In this document: positions 1 through 5,151 of the stretch, piece after piece
Layout of the letters: every line of letters begins with the position of its first letter
Numbering within the stretch: the first letter of the stretch is position 1
NCBI GenBank assembly: GCA_937884385.1
Contig: CALGCW010000214.1
Coordinates: forward strand, 1-8,438
DNA length: 8,438 nt
Direction of reading: 5' to 3'
Origin: an uncultured Clostridia bacterium
GTDB taxonomy: Bacteria > Bacillota > Clostridia > Oscillospirales > CAG-272
Position numbers and translations under genes: made by a program
Notes under the pieces: model-generated
Databases searched by the model: none
What the model saw: the letters and a program-made list of their open reading frames with translations, nothing else
Told to the model about the DNA's origin: nothing

Positions 1-1
1 C

Positions 2-136
2 GAGTTTATCAAAAGCTACAACGAGCAGCAAAAGCCCAAAGTGCTTGAATTGCTCGAAAAGTACAGTGATAAAAACATTGTCATTTTGGAGAGCAGAGAA
101 CAAGCGAATGCGTTTTTAAATGGAGATGCCTTATGA
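2..136 (+). CDS. C-terminal end of a probable P-loop nucleotide kinase-like protein (partial, 5' end outside window)
   Basis: The reading frame is open from the window edge and encodes 44 residues before TGA. The visible part ends with a helix (PKVLELLEKYSDK), a beta strand (NIVILESR) and a short helix (EQANAFL). This is the layout of the C-terminus of small adenylate kinase-like or 'DNA topology modulation' P-loop proteins, in which the last strand carries a KSR or ESR motif followed by a 'xANAFLN' tail. The assignment comes from remembered family pattern only, because the Walker A region lies outside the window. Its stop overlaps the ATG of the following deformylase remnant (ATGA), so the two were once translationally coupled. 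Another small nucleotide-binding protein remains possible. Confidence 0.45.
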   Translation, partial: EFIKSYNEQQKPKVLELLEKYSDKNIVILESREQANAFLNGDAL

Positions 137-174
137 TAAAAGAACTTATGCATGATCCCATTTTCCTTGCATGG
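133..174 (+). pseudogene. Peptide deformylase 5' remnant (copy 1)
   Basis: The ATG at 133 has a ribosome site (GGAG, 122-125) seven bases upstream. The first 13 codons read MIKELMHDPIFLA, identical to the start of the intact deformylase at 3965. Within the shared 13 codons the differences I see (CTT/CTG, CAT/CAC, GAT/GAC, CCC/CCG, ATT/ATA) are all synonymous third-position changes. The source was therefore a separately evolving working deformylase gene, not a recent copy of the one at 3965. After codon 13 the deformylase match is lost, and the frame runs on into TipAS-like sequence and a TGA at 202-204. None of the catalytic motifs survives. Confidence 0.7.
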
Positions 175-183
175 TTTGGTAAA

Positions 184-288
184 ATTCACACCGCCGACGA
201 TTGATTTAAGAAGAACATTGACAAGTACGGAGAGGGCACTGCTGAATTTGTTGCAGGGGCTATTGTAGCATATATTATAGAAAAATAG
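184..288 (+). pseudogene. TipAS-domain (MerR-family) regulator 3' remnant with an internal stop
   Basis: Read in the same frame as the deformylase remnant, this stretch gives a TADD segment, then TGA at 202-204, then FKKNIDKYGEGTAEFV and a helical tail ending at TAG (286-288). The NID-x-GEGTAEF pattern is what I recognise as the C-terminal end of the TipAS drug-binding domain of MerR-type activators. In relatives the residue at the stop is usually Arg, so a CGA to TGA change is the simplest explanation. The DNA-binding half and most of TipAS are gone. The piece is probably the far side of a deletion that joined a deformylase start to a merR-tipAS end. It should have no function of its own. 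Confidence 0.6.
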
Positions 289-309
289 CTTTTTAGCATT
301 GGAGGATTT

Positions 310-1167
310 ATGAAAGAAAACGATTGGACAAAAAGTATATGCGATCTACTACAAAAACAAGAATTAGGCGATAACATATATATTGATGTGTTAAGAAAAA
401 TTCCATATGCATTCGAGGTTTCTTCTTTTGATGAAGAATGGAGGGTGGATGGATTTGATGAAACATCATTTGAGACTGATATGGTTATTTATGAGAAAGA
501 GAACGGCAAAATAATACCACGTGTGATTATTGAATCAAAAGTTGGTTCAGTAAGTACTCACGATGCTATTACGTATAGCCATAAAGCCATATATCATAAA
601 AATGTAATTCCTTTTGTAAGATACGGTATCATGCTCGGAGCAAGAGAAACCTATCCTTTGCCGGGAAGACTTTTTAGGCACGGAACTAATTTTGATTTTC
701 TATTTAGCTTTATAGATTACAATCCTTTAGATAAAGAACTCGCATTTTTTGTCGAAATGTTGAAAAGGGAGATTCTTTACTCTCGCCAAATAGAAGAAAT
801 ATTATCAAATAGTAGGTCGCACGGAAGAAAGCGCTATTTCATGTTGCAAAAAGAATTTCATTTGGAAGAAATGGAATCATCGGTTGAACCAATAAAAAAC
901 GTATCAAAGCAAAGCAATCGCATTGAGAGAAAAACCACTAAAAATGATGTTGTGCAGTGTATTGCTAACAAACTGCGTGCGGCAAAAATGGAGGGGAAAA
1001 CAAGTGTTTCCATTGTTGCTCGAGATATACACAAAGAATTGAATTTGAAAAATTCATATCCTACGGTATGTAATGCTATGCGTGAATGTATGAGTAAAAA
1101 AGATGTTGTTATTCATACAACGCCAAGCGGTTTTTCGTCTACATTCCAAGTGGAATACTATGTTTAG
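310..1167 (+). CDS. Stand-alone PD-(D/E)XK nuclease-like protein with C-terminal winged-helix/HTH domain
   Basis: This 285-residue protein starts at ATG 310, closely preceded by GGAGG (301-305). The N-terminal half carries a restriction-type nuclease signature: Asp57 (in FETD), then a strand ending in Glu75-Ser76-Lys77 (VIIESK), followed by a helix (about 84-97) and a strand (PFVRYGIML). That is the D-X(n)-E-X-K layout of PD-(D/E)XK enzymes. A charged linker (about 185-208) leads to a C-terminal domain (about 209-281) with an HTH-like segment (VARDIHKELNLKN) and a beta hairpin (VVIHTT...STFQVEY). No methyltransferase, helicase or specificity subunit lies beside it, so it is not an ordinary restriction-modification set. 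It could be a single-gene defence effector or an orphan type II-like nuclease. The gene is AT-rich, like hamAB and unlike its downstream neighbour. Fold confidence is moderate; function is inferred. Confidence 0.6.
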   Translation: MKENDWTKSICDLLQKQELGDNIYIDVLRKIPYAFEVSSFDEEWRVDGFDETSFETDMVIYEKENGKIIPRVIIESKVGSVSTHDAITYSHKAIYHKNVIPFVRYGIMLGARETYPLPGRLFRHGTNFDFLFSFIDYNPLDKELAFFVEMLKREILYSRQIEEILSNSRSHGRKRYFMLQKEFHLEEMESSVEPIKNVSKQSNRIERKTTKNDVVQCIANKLRAAKMEGKTSVSIVARDIHKELNLKNSYPTVCNAMRECMSKKDVVIHTTPSGFSSTFQVEYYV

Positions 1168-1175
1168 GTTTATTG

Positions 1176-1217
1176 CGAGATTGGTGTGGTCTAAAAGCTA
1201 ATCCACAATCCCGTTTT
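1176..1217 (+). terminator. Possible weak intrinsic terminator after the nuclease gene
   Basis: An imperfect inverted repeat can pair 1176-1189 with 1203-1213. The stem is about ten base pairs with one A-C mismatch and a three-base bulge, around a loop of roughly 13 bases, and is followed by GTTTTCC. The U-run is short and the stem is broken, so termination would be partial at best. The rest of the 99-base gap to the next gene shows only an A-rich stretch and the ribosome site GGAG (1255-1258). Confidence 0.25.
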
Positions 1218-1266
1218 CCTCAACTTGTTTATTTGATTAAAAAAATATTGAAATGGAGAGTTTGAT

Positions 1267-1983
1267 ATGCCAATGTGGAATCCGTGGAGAGGTTGCAAAA
1301 AGTGTAGCGACGGCTGTCTTTATTGCTATATCCACAAGGGCGACGCAAAGCGCGGAGTTGACACAAGTATTATCGAAAAGACAAAGGATTTTGCAAAGCC
1401 CATAGAACGCCTGAAAAACGGCAATTACAAAATGAAATCCGGCATCGTCTATACCTGCTTTTCCACCGATTTTCTGATTGAAGAAGCTGACGAGTGGCGC
1501 AAAGAATGCTGGGGGATGATGAAGGATCGAGAGGATTGCACGTTTCTCTTTCTCACAAAGCGCATTGACAGATTTATGGACTGCATCCCCGATGATTGGG
1601 GTGATGGCTATGAAAACGTGGTCGTTTGCTGTACGGTTGAGAACCAAAAGAACGCAGACTATAAGCTCAGTATATTTTCAAAGCTTCCGATCAAGCACAA
1701 GTGCATAACGGCTCAGCCGCTTATCGAAAAGATCGATATAGAACGGTATCTTGACGGTGTTGAGCTTGTTGTTGTCGGTGGTGAATCGGACACGAACGCA
1801 AGATCGCTTGACTATGCTTGGGTGCTTGATATCAGAGAGCAGTGCATCAGAAAAAACGTGTCATTCGAATTCAGACAGTGCGGAACGCATTTTATCAAGG
1901 ACGGCAAGGAATATAAATTACAAACAAAGGATCTGTGTGCTCAGGCAAGAAAAGCGGATATTGACTTTAAGCGCAATGATTGA
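1267..1983 (+). CDS. DUF5131 / phage Gp37-Gp68 family protein, putative iron-sulphur (radical SAM-like) enzyme
   Basis: This 238-residue protein starts at ATG 1267, eight bases after GGAG. The N-terminus carries the family hallmark WNPWRGC...GCLYCY. Cys10, Cys17 and Cys20 give the usual C-X6-C-X2-C of the family, and an extra Cys13 also creates an exact C-X3-C-X2-C, the canonical radical-SAM cluster spacing. Further family landmarks are FLTKR (about residue 95), a TVENQ strand, TAQPLIE (about 143-149), VVVGGES (about 162-168) and a C-terminal FRQCGTHF that takes the place of the more usual FKQWG. Members occur in phages and mobile elements and are thought to be radical-SAM-like, but I know of no established reaction. 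The gene is richer in GC than the nuclease gene before it, pointing to a separate origin. Family call firm; activity unknown. Confidence 0.8.
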   Translation: MPMWNPWRGCKKCSDGCLYCYIHKGDAKRGVDTSIIEKTKDFAKPIERLKNGNYKMKSGIVYTCFSTDFLIEEADEWRKECWGMMKDREDCTFLFLTKRIDRFMDCIPDDWGDGYENVVVCCTVENQKNADYKLSIFSKLPIKHKCITAQPLIEKIDIERYLDGVELVVVGGESDTNARSLDYAWVLDIREQCIRKNVSFEFRQCGTHFIKDGKEYKLQTKDLCAQARKADIDFKRND

Positions 1984-2012
1984 TCAATTTTTAATTTGTA
2001 AGGATAGAAAGT

Positions 2013-2531
2013 ATGATTGTTTTAATAACGGGAGCATCGCACGTGGGTAAGACTGTGCTTGCTCAAAGGTTGCTCGAAAAATACAAATACCCGTACTTGT
2101 CAATGGATCATCTGAAAATGGGTTTGATTCGTAGCGGAAATACGGAGCTTACTCCCTTAAGCGACGATGGAGCTATGACCGCATATTTGTGGCCCATTGT
2201 TCGCGAAATGATAAAAACTGCCATTGAAAACAAGCAGAATTTAACCGTCGAGGGGTGCTATATTCCATTTGATTGGCATAAGGACTTTTCCCAAGAGTAT
2301 CTTGAAAATATCAAGTACTATTGCCTTGTGATGAGCGAAAAATATATAAGAGAGCATTTTGCCGATATAAAAGGATACGCAAACGCAGTAGAAACGCGAT
2401 TGGATGACGAATCCTGCACTATGGAAAGCATTTTGGCAGATAATGAGAAATTCTTGGCGCTTGCGCAAAGGCATAATGTGAATTATACCCTTATCGAAGA
2501 TAAATACGAAGTTGACATTGATTGGGGGTAG
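2013..2531 (+). CDS. Small P-loop kinase / AAA-type nucleotide-binding protein
   Basis: This 172-residue protein starts at ATG 2013 behind AAGGA (2000-2004). It opens directly with a beta strand and a Walker A loop, GASHVGKT (residues 7-14), followed by the helix VLAQRLLEKY. A strand with Asp (YLSMDH, about residue 32) and a later strand with an acidic end (NLTVEGCYIP, about 75-84) fit a small kinase core. A C-terminal strand (NYTLIED) completes an adenylate kinase-like or phosphoglycerate kinase-like fold. The substrate cannot be read from sequence; nucleotide, sugar or antibiotic phosphorylation are all possible. It follows the DUF5131 gene by 29 bases with no terminator between, so the two are probably co-transcribed. 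The window's first, partial gene may belong to the same broad superfamily. Confidence 0.7.
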   Translation: MIVLITGASHVGKTVLAQRLLEKYKYPYLSMDHLKMGLIRSGNTELTPLSDDGAMTAYLWPIVREMIKTAIENKQNLTVEGCYIPFDWHKDFSQEYLENIKYYCLVMSEKYIREHFADIKGYANAVETRLDDESCTMESILADNEKFLALAQRHNVNYTLIEDKYEVDIDWG

Positions 2532-2581
2532 AAATTAAAGGTAAAGCTTTAAGATTAATTTGAAAACAGGAGGTGTAACAA

Positions 2582-3106
2582 ATGAAATTTGAAGATGCTG
2601 TTTACTATGAATGTTTGCTATCGCTTGGCGAAACTACTGAATATGACGAATGGCTGAATGATTTGTTGGAAAACGAATCTCCTTTGAGTGAAATTGTATT
2701 GGAACTATCTTATTGCGGTTCTGATTATGATAAGGCAATTTCTTTGTTACACAATTTTGCCCTTGACCAGCAGTTTGATAAAGAGGCTATCTGTGATAGA
2801 TTGAGATTGTTTTTTAAGGATGCATACCATATAAAAGGATGGAGCAAGAAAAAACTGGTTTCTGCGATGTACCGATTAACACTTTATTTGGAGCATACAG
2901 AGGGAACTATGTATTGGCTTTATGACTACTATTTTTTGGCGCTTGAGGGAGTAATATCAGAAGATTTTTTTGACGAGGTCTTTTTGGATTATCTTAATAA
3001 CGGTACACTAATTGAGTGGGACTATATTTGGAGCAACACCGTTCAGGTTAAGCCATCCTTTATCGAAAAGCTGATTGATAAATTAGGACACATTTTTAAA
3101 AAATAA
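2582..3106 (+). CDS. Acidic helical protein of unknown function
   Basis: This 174-residue protein starts at ATG 2582, eight bases after a perfect AGGAGG (2568-2573), one of the strongest ribosome sites in the window, so good expression is likely. I do not recognise the family. It is rich in Asp, Glu and aromatic residues (for example the segment MYWLYDYYFLALEG at 110-123), predicted mostly helical, and ends in a basic tail (GHIFKK). It has no signal peptide, membrane segment or obvious catalytic motif. Composition and size resemble contact-system immunity proteins or small antitoxin-like partners, but no toxin gene adjoins it, so this is only a resemblance. Codon use is AT-rich. The downstream gap holds a deformylase remnant. 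Confidence 0.6.
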   Translation: MKFEDAVYYECLLSLGETTEYDEWLNDLLENESPLSEIVLELSYCGSDYDKAISLLHNFALDQQFDKEAICDRLRLFFKDAYHIKGWSKKKLVSAMYRLTLYLEHTEGTMYWLYDYYFLALEGVISEDFFDEVFLDYLNNGTLIEWDYIWSNTVQVKPSFIEKLIDKLGHIFKK

Positions 3107-3135
3107 TCGGAATATAATATTGGAGTTGATTCAGT

Positions 3136-3186
3136 ATGATCAAAGAAATAATGCACGACACGAACATACCGGAGGCAACGTGGTAA
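3136..3186 (+). pseudogene. Peptide deformylase 5' remnant (copy 2), now a 16-codon ORF
   Basis: An ATG at 3136, with GGAG at 3122-3125, opens a short frame reading MIKEIMHD and then TNIPEATW before TAA (3184-3186). The first eight codons match the intact deformylase start with a single Ile/Leu change. Over 28 bases I count four mismatches against 3965-3992. After codon eight the deformylase match disappears. The piece keeps its ribosome site, so it may still be translated as a short leader ahead of the nucleotidyltransferase gene, whose start lies 23 bases past this stop. It is most simply the stub of a lost deformylase gene. Confidence 0.5.
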
Positions 3187-3209
3187 AGCGTCGGAAAGGG
3201 GTATTAAAA

Positions 3210-3962
3210 ATGCGAAAACTGATAATTGAAAAACTAAATGAGATTGAAGAACGCGAAAACGTAAAAATATTACACTGCGTAGAATCCGGCAGTCGCGCGT
3301 GGGGATTTGCTTCGCCGGATAGCGATTATGATGTGCGTTTTATTTATGTGCGCCCCAAGGAGTTCTATTTGCGCTTGGACAAAACTCGTGATGTTATCGA
3401 ATGGCAGCTTGATGATACTCTTGACATCAATGGTTGGGATATAAGCAAGACACTTACGTTATTGCATAGTTCTAATCCTACGCTTTTTGAGTGGAATTCG
3501 TCGCCTATTGTATATAAAACTACAAATGAGTGGACGAGGATTTCCGCAGTGATCAATCGATACTTCGTAGCTAAATCCGGCATTTATCATTATTTAAGCA
3601 CCGCCAAGAGAAACTATAAAGAATTCTTATTGGGCGATATGGTTAAATACAAAAAGTATTTTTATGTGCTAAGACCTGTGCTTGCATGCAAGTGGATCCT
3701 TGCCGAAGGGACACCTCCTCCAATGGAATTTCATATTCTTATGGAAAAATATCTTGACGAGGACCTAAAGCCCGATGTGGAGAGGCTGCTGGATTTGAAG
3801 ATGAATAGCCCCGAGATTGCTATAGGCAGGCGATTTGATCGTGTGAATGATTATCTTGATAATGTAATTTCCGAGTTGGATGAAATAGTAGCCTCGTTGC
3901 CAGAAGACAAGATTGAATCTTGGGAAGAGCTAAACAATATGTTTTTGGAGATATTGAAATAA
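3210..3962 (+). CDS. Nucleotidyltransferase of the YcgL/RlaP family (PF10127-type)
   Basis: From ATG 3210 the protein is 250 residues. I chose this start because GGAAAGGGG (3193-3201) precedes it at a good distance and the conserved domain begins shortly after; the frame is open back to 3120, but that region overlaps the deformylase stub and has no family-like residues. The N-terminal domain shows the nucleotidyltransferase signature GSRAWG (27-32), then SDYDVR with Asp39 and Asp41 as probable metal ligands. A segment LDINGWD (71-77) probably supplies the third acid, and a helical C-terminal half (about 110-250) follows. The family transfers a nucleotide to an unknown target; it is distinct from CBASS cyclases and from MNT-HEPN antitoxins. 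Only two bases separate its stop from the deformylase start, so the pair is probably co-transcribed. Confidence 0.82.
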   Translation: MRKLIIEKLNEIEERENVKILHCVESGSRAWGFASPDSDYDVRFIYVRPKEFYLRLDKTRDVIEWQLDDTLDINGWDISKTLTLLHSSNPTLFEWNSSPIVYKTTNEWTRISAVINRYFVAKSGIYHYLSTAKRNYKEFLLGDMVKYKKYFYVLRPVLACKWILAEGTPPPMEFHILMEKYLDEDLKPDVERLLDLKMNSPEIAIGRRFDRVNDYLDNVISELDEIVASLPEDKIESWEELNNMFLEILK

Positions 3963-3964
3963 TT

Positions 3965-4390
3965 ATGATAAAAGAACTGATGCACGACCCGATATTCCTT
4001 GCAGGGAAGTCGGAGGTCGCAACAAAAGATGATTTGCAGGTCGCGAACGACTTGCTTGATACGTTGATGGCCCACAGGGAAAGCTGCGTCGGCATGGCGG
4101 CAAATATGATCGGCGTGCGCAAGCGCATAATTGCCTTTCTTGATGAGAGCGGACGAGCTCCCACGTACACGGTTATGCTCAATCCCGAAATCATCAAGAA
4201 GGACTGCGCATACGATGCCGAAGAGGGCTGCTTGTCACTCCTCGGTGGTCCGCGCAAGTGCAAGCGCTATAAGACCATCAAGGTGCAGTATCAGACATTG
4301 GATATGCAGACGCGCACTAAAAACTTCACAGGCTGGACGGCGCAGATCATTCAGCATGAGGTGGATCATTGCAATGGAATATTAATTTAA
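3965..4390 (+). CDS. def: Short peptide deformylase paralogue
   Basis: This 141-residue protein starts at ATG 3965 (MIKELMHD); the nearest GGAG (3947-3950) is 14 bases upstream, a long spacing. Deformylases remove the N-formyl group from new proteins. Motif II EGCLS (87-91, Cys89 as metal ligand) and motif III HEVDH (131-135, His131 and His135 as ligands, Glu132 as catalyst) are intact. Motif I reads CVGMAANMIG (41-50), so the usual conserved Gln is replaced by Met48 and the first Gly by Cys41. I believe this variant is shared by a short clostridial deformylase subgroup, but check it. The protein is shorter than typical deformylases and lacks the long C-terminal helix. It is probably an accessory paralogue rather than the housekeeping enzyme. 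hamA follows after 18 bases. Confidence 0.85.
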   Translation: MIKELMHDPIFLAGKSEVATKDDLQVANDLLDTLMAHRESCVGMAANMIGVRKRIIAFLDESGRAPTYTVMLNPEIIKKDCAYDAEEGCLSLLGGPRKCKRYKTIKVQYQTLDMQTRTKNFTGWTAQIIQHEVDHCNGILI

Positions 4391-4395
4391 ACAAC

Positions 4396-4411
4396 AGGAG
4401 GTGTAAAATTG
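4396..4411 (+). promoter_or_regulatory. Ribosome site fixing the TTG start of hamA
   Basis: AGGAGG at 4396-4401 is a full consensus ribosome site, seven bases before TTG 4409-4411. The hamA frame has no in-frame ATG until deep in the protein (Met189), well after the conserved domain begins, so the TTG start is well supported. Confidence 0.85.
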
Positions 4412-5146
4412 ACACATAAAATATATGACATCAAAGATGGTGTAGCTGCAATTATTATTGATGTAGATGATGAATTTGTACAAGAGCAAATTGCTGAAAA
4501 TATTGTGTCAATTTGCGAAGGAAATTCAGAAACCGACCTTGAAACAATTAAGATAAAGTTGAAAGACTACTTAGGACCCAAAAAAATTCGCACAAGAAGA
4601 GGTGCGATTGCCGAGTTTTACATTCATTTGTTTTTAAAATCGCTGGGATATAAGCAACATTGTTTATTTCTCAATTTGGAAGAAAACTCTATTAAAAAAG
4701 GTTTTGATGGTTACTATGTTTTTGATGGAGATGAATGGATTGTTGAGAGTAAATCGGGAGCAAGTGCCACGCACAAAAGTAAAATTGAAGAGGCTTACGA
4801 TGATTTAAAAGAGAAACTTACAACAAAGTCTAAGAACAATCCGTGGGAAAATGCTTATAATCATGCAGCGCATGTTGCGATAGGTTCCAAGCAGTCAATA
4901 CTCACGCGGCTAAAAGCATTATCAAATAACTACGTTAAAAACATTCATTTGCCTCTGACGGAATTTTGCTTAATGCCATGCGGCACCGTATTTAATCATG
5001 ATGCGTCATCTGATGAGGTAAAAGAAATTATTTATAACAGCATCAAAGATACAACAAACTCAATGGAATTTAAAAAGATATGCATAATGGCAATTTCAAA
5101 CAGAGCATATAATGCGTTTCTTGAATTCATTGGATTGGAGGTATAA
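4409..5146 (+). CDS. hamA: Hachiman anti-phage system protein HamA (DUF1837-like PD-(D/E)XK nuclease)
   Basis: This 245-residue protein has a TTG start. The nuclease core is visible: RRGAIAEFYIHLFL (helix with Glu69), then KKGFDGYY with Asp100, a strand, and WIVESKSG with Glu113 and Lys115. Together these form a D-X12-E-X-K catalytic signature of the PD-(D/E)XK superfamily, followed by a helix with EAYDDLKEKL. NNPWENAYNHAAHV (143-156) and a C-terminal strand-helix (ICIMAISNRAYNAF) fit the DUF1837/HamA pattern as I know it. In known Hachiman systems HamA is a nuclease held in check by the helicase HamB and let loose on DNA upon phage infection. The downstream gene is a matching helicase two bases away, which strongly supports the call. 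The gene is AT-rich, unlike the deformylase before it, indicating separate acquisition. Confidence 0.85.
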   Translation: MTHKIYDIKDGVAAIIIDVDDEFVQEQIAENIVSICEGNSETDLETIKIKLKDYLGPKKIRTRRGAIAEFYIHLFLKSLGYKQHCLFLNLEENSIKKGFDGYYVFDGDEWIVESKSGASATHKSKIEEAYDDLKEKLTTKSKNNPWENAYNHAAHVAIGSKQSILTRLKALSNNYVKNIHLPLTEFCLMPCGTVFNHDASSDEVKEIIYNSIKDTTNSMEFKKICIMAISNRAYNAFLEFIGLEV

Positions 5147-5151
5147 CCTTG
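5137..5151 (+). promoter_or_regulatory. Ribosome site inside the hamA end fixing the TTG start of hamB
   Basis: GGAGG (5137-5141) lies within the last codons of hamA, seven bases before TTG 5149-5151. The hamA stop (5144-5146) falls between them, so hamB is probably translated by ribosomes finishing hamA. An in-frame ATG at 5170 has no comparable site and is less likely. Confidence 0.75.

Noticed and set aside
1237..1647. Long open frame on the - strand, antisense to the DUF5131 gene
   Set aside because: It lies opposite a strongly supported gene, has no ribosome site or recognisable domain, and its cysteine/phenylalanine-rich content is typical of a shadow frame.
2542..2551. Palindrome TAAAGCTTTA between two genes
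   Set aside because: Short AT-rich palindromes are expected by chance here; there is no second copy or promoter around it.
3120..3209. Upstream extension of the nucleotidyltransferase frame
   Set aside because: The extra 30 residues overlap the deformylase stub in another frame and lack conservation-like features; ATG 3210 has a better ribosome site.
3210..3962. CBASS cyclase or MNT-HEPN antitoxin
   Set aside because: The GSRAWG...SDYDVR pattern and 250-residue length fit the YcgL/RlaP family; no CBASS effector or HEPN gene adjoins it.
3820..4263. - strand open frame across the nucleotidyltransferase end and the deformylase
   Set aside because: It spans two genes with clear catalytic motifs on the + strand and shows no family-like residues itself.
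2566..4406. Identical 13-base leader ACAGGAGGTGTAA before the genes at 2582 and 4409
   Set aside because: Most of the match is the ribosome site consensus, so it is weak evidence for a shared origin.
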